Assembly: GCF_004402485.1 (NCBI RefSeq)
Contig: NZ_SOFG01000004.1
Location: 558,001-622,000, forward strand
DNA length: 64,000 nucleotides
Reading direction: 5' to 3'
Source of the DNA: Cryobacterium algoricola
GTDB taxonomy: Bacteria; Actinomycetota; Actinomycetes; Actinomycetales; Microbacteriaceae
Positions 44,752 through 53,248 of the stretch are shown here, piece after piece. Within the stretch, counting starts at the first letter, position 1. Every line of letters begins with the position of its first letter. The position numbers and the translations under genes were made by a program. The notes below the pieces were generated by a model that saw only the letters and a program-made list of their open reading frames with translations, searched no databases and was not told the origin of the DNA.

Positions 44752-46029
44752 GTGAACGTTGAGAGCACGGATGAGAGCACGGGTGCGACCGAGGATTCTG
44801 GCGGCTCTGCCCCGGCCTCGGTGTCGCGGCCCCCGGTCGCGGCACGCCGGGCCCGCGTTGCGGTCGGCGTGCTCTTCTTCACGAACGGCGCGATCTTCGC
44901 GAACCTCCTGCCGCGCTATCCCGAGATCAAGGCCGACCTCGGCCTCACGAACGCGGAATTCGGCTTCGCGGTCGCCGCCTACCCGCTCGGTGCGCTCCTC
45001 GCCGGGTTGACCGCCGGGATGCTCGTGCGCCGCTTCCGCTCGTCTCGCGTGGCGATCGTCGCAACGGTGTTCACGGCGATCGGCATCCTACTTGCCGGGG
45101 TGGCCCCCAGCTGGCTTCCGCTCGCGGCTGGGCTGTTCCTGGCCGGCGCAATGGACTCGATCACCGACGTCGCCCAGAATTCGCACGCGCTTCGGGTGCA
45201 GCGGCTGTACAAACGCTCGATCCTCAACTCGTTCCACGCGGTCTGGAGCATCGGTGCTGTATCCGGCGGCGCGCTCGGCGCCCTCGCCGCAGGGCTCGGC
45301 ATTCCCCTTGCCATCCACCTCACCCTCTCCGCCGTGCTGTTCAGCCTCCTGGCCATGCTGTCCTACCGCATGCTCCTGCCCGGACCCGAACCCGCTGAGG
45401 TGCGAGCGAACCCCGTCCCGTCCGGAGTTCAGACCCGCGCCGGGCGAGCGGCGGGCGTCCTGACGAAATACGCGGTACTCCTCGCCCTCGTGCTCATCGC
45501 CGCGTCCGGGGCACTCGTCGAGGACGCCGGCAGCTCCTGGTCGGCCATCTACCTCTCCGTGGACCTCGGCGCATCGGCCTTCGTCGCCGGCCTGGGCTTC
45601 ATCGCGCTCCAGGGCATGCAGTTCATCGGGCGGATGCTCGGCGACCGGCTCGTGGACAGGTTCGGCCAGCGCTATGTCGCGAGAACGGGCGGCGTGATCG
45701 TCTGCGTCGGTATGGGGAGCGCCCTCCTGGTCCCGTCGATCCCGGGAACCGTGGTCGGATTCGGCCTCGCCGGACTCGGGGTGGCAACCCTGATCCCCGC
45801 GGCCATGCACGCGGCAGACGAACTGCCCGGATTCCGCCCCGGCTCCGGACTGACGATCCTCGCCTGGCTGCTCAGGGTCGGTTTCCTCGTCTCGCCGCCC
45901 GTCGTCGGCGCAATTGCGGACGCATCCTCACTCCGGCTCGGCCTGGTCGTCGTCCCCCTGGCCGGTGTGCTCGCCGTTGTGTTCGCCGGGGTCCTGTCCG
46001 GACGGGCGACGCGAGACCCGGGCCGCTGA
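44752..46029 (+). CDS. MFS transporter, FucP/YbjJ-like
   Basis: 425 residues, 12 predicted helices. VLFFTNGAIFANLLPRYPEIKADLGLTNAEFG and GMLVRRFRSSRVAI resemble the YbjJ/inner-membrane MFS group. The substrate is unknown. GTG at 44752 appears leaderless. The gene is convergent with the PBP gene; the 40-bp gap holds GCTGAG/CTCAGC and a small TCGCT-GCGA-AGCGA hairpin that may end both transcripts. Confidence 0.82.
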   Translation: MNVESTDESTGATEDSGGSAPASVSRPPVAARRARVAVGVLFFTNGAIFANLLPRYPEIKADLGLTNAEFGFAVAAYPLGALLAGLTAGMLVRRFRSSRVAIVATVFTAIGILLAGVAPSWLPLAAGLFLAGAMDSITDVAQNSHALRVQRLYKRSILNSFHAVWSIGAVSGGALGALAAGLGIPLAIHLTLSAVLFSLLAMLSYRMLLPGPEPAEVRANPVPSGVQTRAGRAAGVLTKYAVLLALVLIAASGALVEDAGSSWSAIYLSVDLGASAFVAGLGFIALQGMQFIGRMLGDRLVDRFGQRYVARTGGVIVCVGMGSALLVPSIPGTVVGFGLAGLGVATLIPAAMHAADELPGFRPGSGLTILAWLLRVGFLVSPPVVGAIADASSLRLGLVVVPLAGVLAVVFAGVLSGRATRDPGR

Positions 46030-46069
46030 GTCTCGCCTCGCTGCGAAGCGACCGCGGGTCCTGCGCGGC

Positions 46070-48622
46070 TCAGCCTGCCGCAGTGGCGAGGCGTCCGACC
46101 ACGATCGTGACCGCGTCGCCCGGTCGGGCTCCGCTCCCTGCCGCCGGCGAGGTCGTGATGACCGTGCCGACCAGGGCGGGGTCGCTCACGATGGTCTCGT
46201 TCTTCACCACGGCGAAGTTCGACAAGGCCGCCCGGGCTTCGGCCTCACGTTTTCCGACGACGTCCGGCACCACCACGAGCGCCGCGTTGCTCGTGCGCAC
46301 CGTCACCGCGGAGCCGCGCGAGGCGCTTGTGCCCCCGGCGGGGTCGGTGTTCGCGACAACGCCGGCAGGCAGTTCGGAGTCGGTGACTCCGCCGTTCACG
46401 AAGAGGAATCCTGCGGACTCGAGCGTCGACTGCGCCTGGGCGATGCTCTTGCCGCGGAGGTCGGGGATCGGGACCTGCACGGCGTTGACGATCGCGCCGG
46501 ACGCGACCGGGAAGGCGTCTCCGCCGTACTTGGCGTTGGCGACGCTCATCACGACGGGCCACATCCGGTGCCGGGCCGTGGCCGCGGGACCGCTGTCGAA
46601 CCGGGTGGTGCGCTGGTCTCGGTCTCCGGTGACGCTCATCACGCCGACCACAGTGGCGACCTTGGTCGAGGCACCGCTCATCCAGGTGTCCTTGTTGCCG
46701 TCCGTGGTTCCGGTCTTACCGATCATCGAGACTTTCGGACTCGTCGAGACATAGGAAGCATGCGCGGTTCCATTACCGCTGGTCATGACCTGCTGCATCG
46801 CGGTCGTCATGCCCGCTGCGACGGCCGGATCGACGGACTGGGTGCACGTGCTCGCGGGCACCGGGATCGCGGCTCCGTCCGTGCCGGTAATGCGGTCGAT
46901 CACGATGGGGCTGCAGGTAGTGCCCTTGTTGGCGATGCCGGCGAAGGCGACCGCCATGCTCAGCGGCGCGACCTCGTTGGTGCCAAGCACCGCGGAGGCA
47001 CCCTCCTGCAGGGGGTCACCGTCGGCTCGGGTCACACCGAAGGCCTCTGCGGTCTTGCGGATGCCGCACAGGTCGAGTTTCTTAGCCATGCCGATGAAGC
47101 CGGTGTTGATCGACCCGATCGTGGACTCGAGGGCACTGTAGTTGGCGCCGGCCTCGCCGGAGTCATTCTTGGGGTTGAAGACGAAGCTCTGGTTTCCGAG
47201 GCAACTGTCCCGAAAGGTGCCCCAATTCGACTTTCGTTTGGAGTCCACGCGTTCGTTGAGCGAGTGACCCTCGGTGAGCCACTCGGCGAGCGTGAAGACC
47301 TTGTACGTCGATCCCGGCTGAAAGCCATGCGAGCCGCCCTGGTCGACGTTGGTGTTGTAGTTGATGCCGGTCAGGTTCGAACCCGTGATCGGCACATTCG
47401 GGTCCTGGCTGTACTCTTTGTTCTGCGTCATCGCGAGCACCTTGCCGGTGCCGACGCCGACGGAGACGATCACGCCACCCACGTCCCAGCCGGGGTAGGT
47501 GTCGGGAACGTTGGCCTTCATCGTGGTCTCGGCGGCGTTCTGGAGGTCCAGGTCGAGGGTCGTGTACACGTTGTAGCCGCCGCGACGGAAGTTCGCGAGG
47601 CGCGTGGCCTCATCCGCTCCGAAGGTCGTGTTGGTCTGCAGGATGTTCACAACGAGGTCGCAGAAGAACGCACTGCCGGCGGCGGTCTGGCAGCCGGTCG
47701 ACGGCACATGGATGCTCGGCTCAATGAGCGAGGCGATTGCGGCATCGTGGTCGGCCTGATTGATCTTGCCGTACTTGAGCATCTGATCGAGGACGTAGTC
47801 GCGGCGGTCCTTGTTCGCGGCGTAGCCGTTCGCGGCGCCGTTGGTCACGCTGTCCGGCTGGTCGAGCTGGAACTTGACCGGGTTATTCACGATCGCGACG
47901 AGGCTCGCCGCCTGCGGGAGCGTCAGCGTGAGCGCGGTCGCGCCGAAGTAGTACTCCGCGGCCGATTCGATGCCGTAAACGGTGCCGCCGAAACCGGTGA
48001 TGTTCAGGTACGAGCGGAGGATGTCGTCCTTCCCGTACTTCTTCTCCACGCCGATCGCGAGCCGCATCTCCTTGAGCTTGCGGTCGGGAGACTTTGCGAT
48101 CGCCGCGTCATAACAATCCGACTTCTTCACCTCATCGGTGAGCACTTCACACTTCTGCACGAGGACGTTCTTCACATACTGCTGCGTAATCGAGGAACCA
48201 CCGCGCACGTCTCCCGTGGCTACGGTCGTGACTATCCCGGTGAGCGTGCCCTGCAGGTCGATGCCGCCGTGTTCGTAGAAGCGCGGGTCCTCGGCGGAGG
48301 TCGCGGCGTCCTTGACGAACTGGTTGATCGCGTCGGACCCGACCTCGACACGGTTCTGGTCGTAGAAGGAGGCCAGAAGAGCCTCGGATCCGTCGGAGCG
48401 GGTCGCGTAGATGTTGCTCTTCTGCGAGAGCTGGTCGATCTTCAGATAGTCCGGCAGGTTCTCGAAGACATTGATCGCGTTCGTCGCGGCGAGACCGGAG
48501 AGGCCCAGGGCGGGCGTCACGGCTGCCGCCACCAGAACGCCGGCAACGGCACTCATCGCGACAAAACCCAGTAATCCGCCGAGAGCGTCGAAATGTCGAC
48601 GTGTGTTCGGCTTTGTATTCAC
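46070..48622 (-). CDS. Class A penicillin-binding protein with two PASTA domains
   Basis: 850 residues. One membrane helix is at about 15-40. A GT51 glycosyltransferase (SAEDPRFYEHGGIDLQG, GGSSITQQYVKN) is followed by a transpeptidase with Ser438 in PGSTYKVF, the SxN-type motif in SINTGF and KTGTT. Two PASTA repeats end the protein (VPIPDLRGKSIAQAQSTL and VVPDVVGKREAEARAAL). It polymerises and crosslinks peptidoglycan; PASTA domains may sense muropeptides or lipid II. GTG at 48622 follows GGGGGA. A TATAAA -10-like box lies at 48635-48640. Confidence 0.94.
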   Translation of the reverse strand: MNTKPNTRRHFDALGGLLGFVAMSAVAGVLVAAAVTPALGLSGLAATNAINVFENLPDYLKIDQLSQKSNIYATRSDGSEALLASFYDQNRVEVGSDAINQFVKDAATSAEDPRFYEHGGIDLQGTLTGIVTTVATGDVRGGSSITQQYVKNVLVQKCEVLTDEVKKSDCYDAAIAKSPDRKLKEMRLAIGVEKKYGKDDILRSYLNITGFGGTVYGIESAAEYYFGATALTLTLPQAASLVAIVNNPVKFQLDQPDSVTNGAANGYAANKDRRDYVLDQMLKYGKINQADHDAAIASLIEPSIHVPSTGCQTAAGSAFFCDLVVNILQTNTTFGADEATRLANFRRGGYNVYTTLDLDLQNAAETTMKANVPDTYPGWDVGGVIVSVGVGTGKVLAMTQNKEYSQDPNVPITGSNLTGINYNTNVDQGGSHGFQPGSTYKVFTLAEWLTEGHSLNERVDSKRKSNWGTFRDSCLGNQSFVFNPKNDSGEAGANYSALESTIGSINTGFIGMAKKLDLCGIRKTAEAFGVTRADGDPLQEGASAVLGTNEVAPLSMAVAFAGIANKGTTCSPIVIDRITGTDGAAIPVPASTCTQSVDPAVAAGMTTAMQQVMTSGNGTAHASYVSTSPKVSMIGKTGTTDGNKDTWMSGASTKVATVVGVMSVTGDRDQRTTRFDSGPAATARHRMWPVVMSVANAKYGGDAFPVASGAIVNAVQVPIPDLRGKSIAQAQSTLESAGFLFVNGGVTDSELPAGVVANTDPAGGTSASRGSAVTVRTSNAALVVVPDVVGKREAEARAALSNFAVVKNETIVSDPALVGTVITTSPAAGSGARPGDAVTIVVGRLATAAG

Positions 48623-48634
48623 GTGTCCCCCATT

Positions 48635-48640
48635 TTTATA
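48635..48640 (-). promoter_or_regulatory. Candidate -10 (TATAAA) of the PBP gene
   Basis: Near-consensus TATAAA on the minus strand, 12 bases ahead of the GTG. TTGATT lies 15 bp upstream as a possible -35. Confidence 0.45.
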
Positions 48641-48646
48641 CCCGGC

Positions 48647-48709
48647 CGTGCGGCAAATCAATCGCCGCTCTGGCTCCCCCGGGATCAATCTATATCGAGA
48701 TGCCGCACG
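48647..48709. repeat. 9-bp inverted repeat in the PBP/GGDEF-EAL divergent region
   Basis: CGTGCGGCA (48647-48655) and TGCCGCACG (48701-48709) are perfect inverted copies, one inside the PBP promoter spacer and the other nearer the GGDEF-EAL gene. They could be two sites for one dimeric regulator. Confidence 0.4.
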
Positions 48710-48764
48710 TTGGGGTTTATTTCGGACGAGACCGACGCAGCTAGGTTTATCGAGAGGGAGAACT

Positions 48765-51053
48765 ATGCCAGCCGAGATCAGCACCGAGCGCGTCAGCGCG
48801 ACTCGACGAACGGGCCGATTCGGCCGATGGCCGAACTGGGCCCTCGGGCTGCTTGTGGCCGCATTCGCGGTCGCCACGATCTTCGGGACCGCGGGCGACG
48901 TGAGTTCGCTCGTGCTCGGATTCTTCGCGTTGTGGATTCCCGCTGTCGTGTGCTGGGTTGCGATCGCACAGGGGCGATCCCGGCGCAGGGACCTGTACCT
49001 GATGTCCGCTGCCGTGACGGTGCTCGCGGCCGGGGACACGTACTTCGCACTGGCGACGACCGGGGGTGTGTCCCTGCCGCATCCGTCCTGGGCGGATGTC
49101 GGTTTCCTCGGTTTCTACCCGCTCATGTTCGCCGCGCTCGTCGTTCTCGCGAGGCGCAACATCCGGGGTCTCGCGTCTCCGATCGTGCTGGACAGCGCCG
49201 TCGGCTCTCTCGGCGCGGCGGCCCTGCTCGCCGTGCTGCTCGATCCGATCCTCAAGGCGGCCGTCGCGGCCCCTGGATCGTTCTCCACGACGGTCGCATT
49301 CGCATATCCCCTCGGCGATGTCCTGCTCGTCGCCTTCTTCGTCGGGATTGCGGCCTCCCACGGCACCGCCATCGGCCCAGGCTGGACCCTCCTCGTCCTC
49401 GGACTCGCTATCTTCACCGCCGCCGATATCATCAGCGTGTCCCTGCACCTGAACGGCCTCTACGTCATCGGAAGCCCCCTCGACATCGGCTGGCCGCTGA
49501 GCCTCGCGTTGATCGCGTCTTCGGTCGACAGGGAGGCGCGCCTCGGCTCGCAGCCACCCCGTTCGACCAGGGCGCTCCCCGAACAGACGGTTCCCGCGAT
49601 CGCCACGGCCGCCGGGCTCATTGTCCTGATCCTGGGAACGCAGCTGAAGATCTCCCCGCTCGCCGTCGTCCTGGCGGCCCTGACCCTCGCCCTGGCGGCA
49701 GTGCCCCTGGTCTTTCGCCAGCGCATCCGCATTGCGGACGCCCATCGCCAGGCACGGACCGACGAACTCACCGGGTTGCCCAACCGCCGTGCCCTCTACG
49801 CCGATGTGCCCGCACTGCTGTCCGCGAATCCGCACCGGACCAGCGCGCTCCTCTTGCTCGATCTCGACAAGTTCAAGGAGGTCAACGACAGCCTCGGTCA
49901 CGATGTCGGCGACCTGCTGCTGTTCCAGGTCGCCGGCCGGATCTCGGGTCAGCTGCGCACCGAGGACCTCTTCGCGCGCGTCGGTGGTGACGAGTTCGTC
50001 ATCTTTCTCGATGGCTCGGATTCGGTCAGGGCGGAAGCGGTGGCCCTGAAACTGCGCGCGACACTGGCCCAGCCGTTCATCCTCGCGGGCATCTCGGTGC
50101 AGGCCAGTGCCAGCATCGGCATCGCCGGCTACCCCGACCAGGGGGAAGACCTGACCATGCTCCTCCGCAAGGCGGACATGGCGATGTACACGGCGAAGGC
50201 GACCCACAGCGGCCATCACGTCTACCGGGGCACCGACGACACTCACGGGGAGGATCGGTTGCACCTGCTCGAGGAGTTGCGCCTCGCACTTGTCGACGAC
50301 CAGTTGGTGATGCACTACCAGCCCAAGATCGACCTCAAAACGGGCGACGTCTGCGGGGTCGAGGCCCTCGTCCGCTGGAACCATCCGACGCGCGGCTTGC
50401 TGCAGCCGGACGATTTCCTCGGTCTCGTCGAGGAGTCCGGGCTCATGCACGCGATGACCGAGATCGTCCTGCGCAAGGCCCTGGACCAGGCCGCGACGTG
50501 GACGGGTCAGGGCAGGACCCTCACGATGGCCGTGAACATGTCCCCGAGCTCCTTGATCGATACGGTGCTGCCGGAACGGATCAGCGCGATGCTGGCCTCC
50601 CGAGGCCTGTCCCCCGCACTCTTGGTTCTGGAGATCACCGAGGATTTCCTCCTCTCCGACCGGGAACGCGCGCGCAGCATCCTCACCCGGCTGCAGGCAA
50701 CGGGCATTCGCATCTCCATCGATGACTTCGGGACCGGATACAGCTCCCTGGCCTACCTGCGCGACCTGCCGATCGACGAGCTGAAGCTCGACAAGTCCTT
50801 CATCATCCCGATGAAGGACGATCCGCGCGCGACCGCCCTCGTAGTCTCGACAATCGACATGGCCCACAGCCTCGGTCTGCGTATGGTCGCAGAGGGGGTC
50901 GAGGACACCACGGCATACTCGGAGCTCATCGGCTTCGGCTGCGATGTCGCTCAAGGGTTCCTGATGTCCCACCCGGTCCCGGCGGCCGAGCTGGAGGACT
51001 GGTTCGCCACTCGGGCGCTGGATGGAAGCGCTCTGGGCCAGGTATCAGGCTAA
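48765..51053 (+). CDS. Membrane GGDEF-EAL protein (c-di-GMP synthesis/breakdown)
   Basis: 762 residues. About nine N-terminal membrane helices (25-320) precede a GGDEF domain with intact GGDEF at 407-411 and an RTED inhibitory I-site at 398-401. An EAL domain follows with EALVRW (533), the DDFGTGYSS loop and DKSFI. Both halves keep their key residues, so it may be bifunctional. ATG at 48765 follows AGGGAG. The stop overlaps that of the converging glycosyltransferase gene by nine bases. It lies divergent from the PBP gene. Confidence 0.93.
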   Translation: MPAEISTERVSATRRTGRFGRWPNWALGLLVAAFAVATIFGTAGDVSSLVLGFFALWIPAVVCWVAIAQGRSRRRDLYLMSAAVTVLAAGDTYFALATTGGVSLPHPSWADVGFLGFYPLMFAALVVLARRNIRGLASPIVLDSAVGSLGAAALLAVLLDPILKAAVAAPGSFSTTVAFAYPLGDVLLVAFFVGIAASHGTAIGPGWTLLVLGLAIFTAADIISVSLHLNGLYVIGSPLDIGWPLSLALIASSVDREARLGSQPPRSTRALPEQTVPAIATAAGLIVLILGTQLKISPLAVVLAALTLALAAVPLVFRQRIRIADAHRQARTDELTGLPNRRALYADVPALLSANPHRTSALLLLDLDKFKEVNDSLGHDVGDLLLFQVAGRISGQLRTEDLFARVGGDEFVIFLDGSDSVRAEAVALKLRATLAQPFILAGISVQASASIGIAGYPDQGEDLTMLLRKADMAMYTAKATHSGHHVYRGTDDTHGEDRLHLLEELRLALVDDQLVMHYQPKIDLKTGDVCGVEALVRWNHPTRGLLQPDDFLGLVEESGLMHAMTEIVLRKALDQAATWTGQGRTLTMAVNMSPSSLIDTVLPERISAMLASRGLSPALLVLEITEDFLLSDRERARSILTRLQATGIRISIDDFGTGYSSLAYLRDLPIDELKLDKSFIIPMKDDPRATALVVSTIDMAHSLGLRMVAEGVEDTTAYSELIGFGCDVAQGFLMSHPVPAAELEDWFATRALDGSALGQVSG

Positions 51054-51830
51054 TCGGTTCGCTCCGGGGAGGGTGCCGGCCGCGTCGATCGCCTCCACCT
51101 CCGTCTCCCCGAGCACGCGGAGGCGAGCGGCCTGCACGCGCAGGTAGCCGGCGAAGCCGCCGGGAGTGCGCCCGACAAGGCGCCCGCTCGTACGAACGGG
51201 GATGCGTGCCGTACGAATCTCACACACCCGCAGTCCCCGAAGCGCCGCGACGAGTGCGATGTCCTCATCGGAGTCGATCCCGGGAAACTCCCCGGCAGCG
51301 AGGTACCGGTCGGCCCGCACACCGAGATTCGCCCCGTGCACGTGCGGATGTCCCTCAACGAGCCGCTGCTCCATCGCCCAGCGATCGCGTATTTCGCCGT
51401 CGAGGCAGTCATCCGGCTCCACGGTACCGAGCACCAGATGCACGTCGTTCCTGGCGAAGGCAAGCTGGCTCGTCAGCCAATTCACCGGGACGGCTGAATC
51501 GGCATCCGTCGACGCGATCCAGGTGCGACCCGTGAAGTCCCCCGCCGATTTCAGGATGCCGCGGACCCCCGCACGCCGCGCCGCGCCGACGGCTCCCGTG
51601 TCGCTGCGGACCAGGTGCACACCGGGGAAGCCCGCGGCAATCGACTCGGTCCCGTCAGTACAGCGGTCCAGCACGATCACGACCGATACGGTCGGGGGCA
51701 CCGGATCGAGGATCGCGAGCACGGACTCGATTGCGGCTCCCAGCGCAGCGAGGCACCGGGGAAGCAGGTCCTCCTCATTGTGCGCCGGGATGACGATAAC
51801 CACATGGTCGATTTCACCGGGCCCGATCAC
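51045..51830 (-). CDS. Family 2 glycosyltransferase
   Basis: 261 residues, GT-A fold. VVIVIPAHNEEDLLPRCL is the nucleotide-sugar site, WIASTDADSAVP holds the DXD-type acidic motif, and GIDSDEDIALV is the later ED motif. There are no membrane helices, so it acts on a soluble or membrane-surface acceptor. GTG at 51830 overlaps the stop of the PIG-L/methyltransferase gene (GTGA). It is the last gene of a three-gene overlapping operon with unknown product. Confidence 0.87.
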   Translation of the reverse strand: MIGPGEIDHVVIVIPAHNEEDLLPRCLAALGAAIESVLAILDPVPPTVSVVIVLDRCTDGTESIAAGFPGVHLVRSDTGAVGAARRAGVRGILKSAGDFTGRTWIASTDADSAVPVNWLTSQLAFARNDVHLVLGTVEPDDCLDGEIRDRWAMEQRLVEGHPHVHGANLGVRADRYLAAGEFPGIDSDEDIALVAALRGLRVCEIRTARIPVRTSGRLVGRTPGGFAGYLRVQAARLRVLGETEVEAIDAAGTLPGANRLA

Positions 51831-53248
51831 GGAACGAGTCCCTCGTCCTGGGCCACGGACCGTGCTGGCTCGGGTTGCCAGACCTCGAGCAGGAAGTCGG
51901 ATTCTCGATGCGCCACGGTGCGCACGAGTCCGGGCACAGTCGCGAGTATTTCGTGGACCCGGTCGCCGCTGAGTGGATACTCCGGAACCGGATGTCTCCA
52001 ATGACAGGCGATGAGGACGCCCCCAGGAGCGAGGCTGTCCCTGCACCGTTGGAAGAACCGTTCAAGGTCGACGGTCGCCAGGTAGTAGCCGACTTCGGAG
52101 ACCACGATGAGATCGAAGAGACCGGTGGGCCATTCACCGGGCAGGGTCATCCGTGCGAAGCTGACGCCGGAGCGACCGCCGAGCCGTTCGCGCGCAATCG
52201 ACAGCGGTTGCTCCGCGATGTCGACGGCCGTCACCGTGTCACACCGGTCGGCGAGGTCGGCCGTCAGTACTCCGATCGAGCAGCCCAGTTCCAGGGCGGT
52301 GCCGAATCGTTCGCGCGGCAGTGCAGCGAGGGTCAGCGCGCGTTTGCGACGTTCGTACCAGCGCGTCTCGAAACCCCACGGGTCGCGCGCCTCCCGGTAG
52401 AACCCGTCGAAGAACGATTTCGTCAGGGTTGCCATCCCTGGTACATCCGGGGGCGGCGCCTCGGCCGCGGTACGGTCGACGAAGATCTCGAAGCCCCTCG
52501 CGAAATGGGCGGCCATCTCCGGAGGTACGACGGCCTCGTCTCCGGGCCGGTCGGACAGTGGCCGTACCTGGCTGCGGTGCAGCGCGAGGGCCTGCGACTT
52601 CCGCACGTGATCCTCGGAGCTGAGCTCGAACCTGCGGATCAGGTCCAGCGGCCACTCCCCGTCCGGTGTCGACCAGTGCCAGGCCCAGATCGGGTACTCG
52701 AGCAGGCGGGCGTCCGCCCACGCTGCGCCCGCGGCAGCCACATCGCCGGCGAGAGTGTGGTCGGGATGCCCATCGTCACGCCACGGTGCCACGATCCAGA
52801 TGCCGGTGGCTGCTCCTCCCGTTTCTGCCTCCGCGCCGGAAGGCGGCGCTCCGAGCACCGACGCCAGCGCCCGCGCCGCCGCCTCCCGGTTTTCGGCAAG
52901 GTCGCCGTCGGGCAGTCCGGCGAAGTGCAGGCGAGCTGATGGCGCCAGGTGCGCGACGGCATCCGTCACCTCGGTCCTGCGCACACGCGACAGGCGTTCC
53001 CGGGTATGTGTCTGGGACGCGGGGTGGGACGCTTCGCCGTCACTCAGGACGAGCACGTCGACCGGGATCCCGCGTCGTGTCGCACCGGCGATCAGGCCGC
53101 CTGCACCGAGGGTCTCGTCGTCGGGGTGCGCTGCGACGACGATCAGCCGGGCGAGATCATCGAGTTCGAGTCGTACCGCGTTCGTGATCCAGGGTGTGTC
53201 CGCCCAGGCCTGCTCAGCGGTGCCGGGGTCCCGGTGGCTGAAGGTCAC
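51827..53248 (-). CDS. Fused PIG-L deacetylase / NodS-like methyltransferase
   Basis: 473 residues. The N-terminal half (about 1-250) is a PIG-L/LmbE N-deacetylase with the zinc motif VAAHPDDETLGAGG and the later histidine motif DDGHPDHTLAG. The C-terminal half (about 265-470) is a class I SAM methyltransferase with motif I ALELGCSIGVLTADLA and VTAVDIAE, resembling NodS. A sugar N-acetyl group could be removed and the freed amine methylated by one protein. GTG at 53248 overlaps the flavoprotein stop (GTGA). The substrate is unknown. Confidence 0.85.
   Translation of the reverse strand: MTFSHRDPGTAEQAWADTPWITNAVRLELDDLARLIVVAAHPDDETLGAGGLIAGATRRGIPVDVLVLSDGEASHPASQTHTRERLSRVRRTEVTDAVAHLAPSARLHFAGLPDGDLAENREAAARALASVLGAPPSGAEAETGGAATGIWIVAPWRDDGHPDHTLAGDVAAAGAAWADARLLEYPIWAWHWSTPDGEWPLDLIRRFELSSEDHVRKSQALALHRSQVRPLSDRPGDEAVVPPEMAAHFARGFEIFVDRTAAEAPPPDVPGMATLTKSFFDGFYREARDPWGFETRWYERRKRALTLAALPRERFGTALELGCSIGVLTADLADRCDTVTAVDIAEQPLSIARERLGGRSGVSFARMTLPGEWPTGLFDLIVVSEVGYYLATVDLERFFQRCRDSLAPGGVLIACHWRHPVPEYPLSGDRVHEILATVPGLVRTVAHRESDFLLEVWQPEPARSVAQDEGLVP

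Noticed and set aside
45914..48574. 886-codon plus-strand frame opposite the PBP gene
   Set aside because: Arg/Gly/Asp-rich composition, no domain, fully overlapped by a protein with intact PBP motifs.
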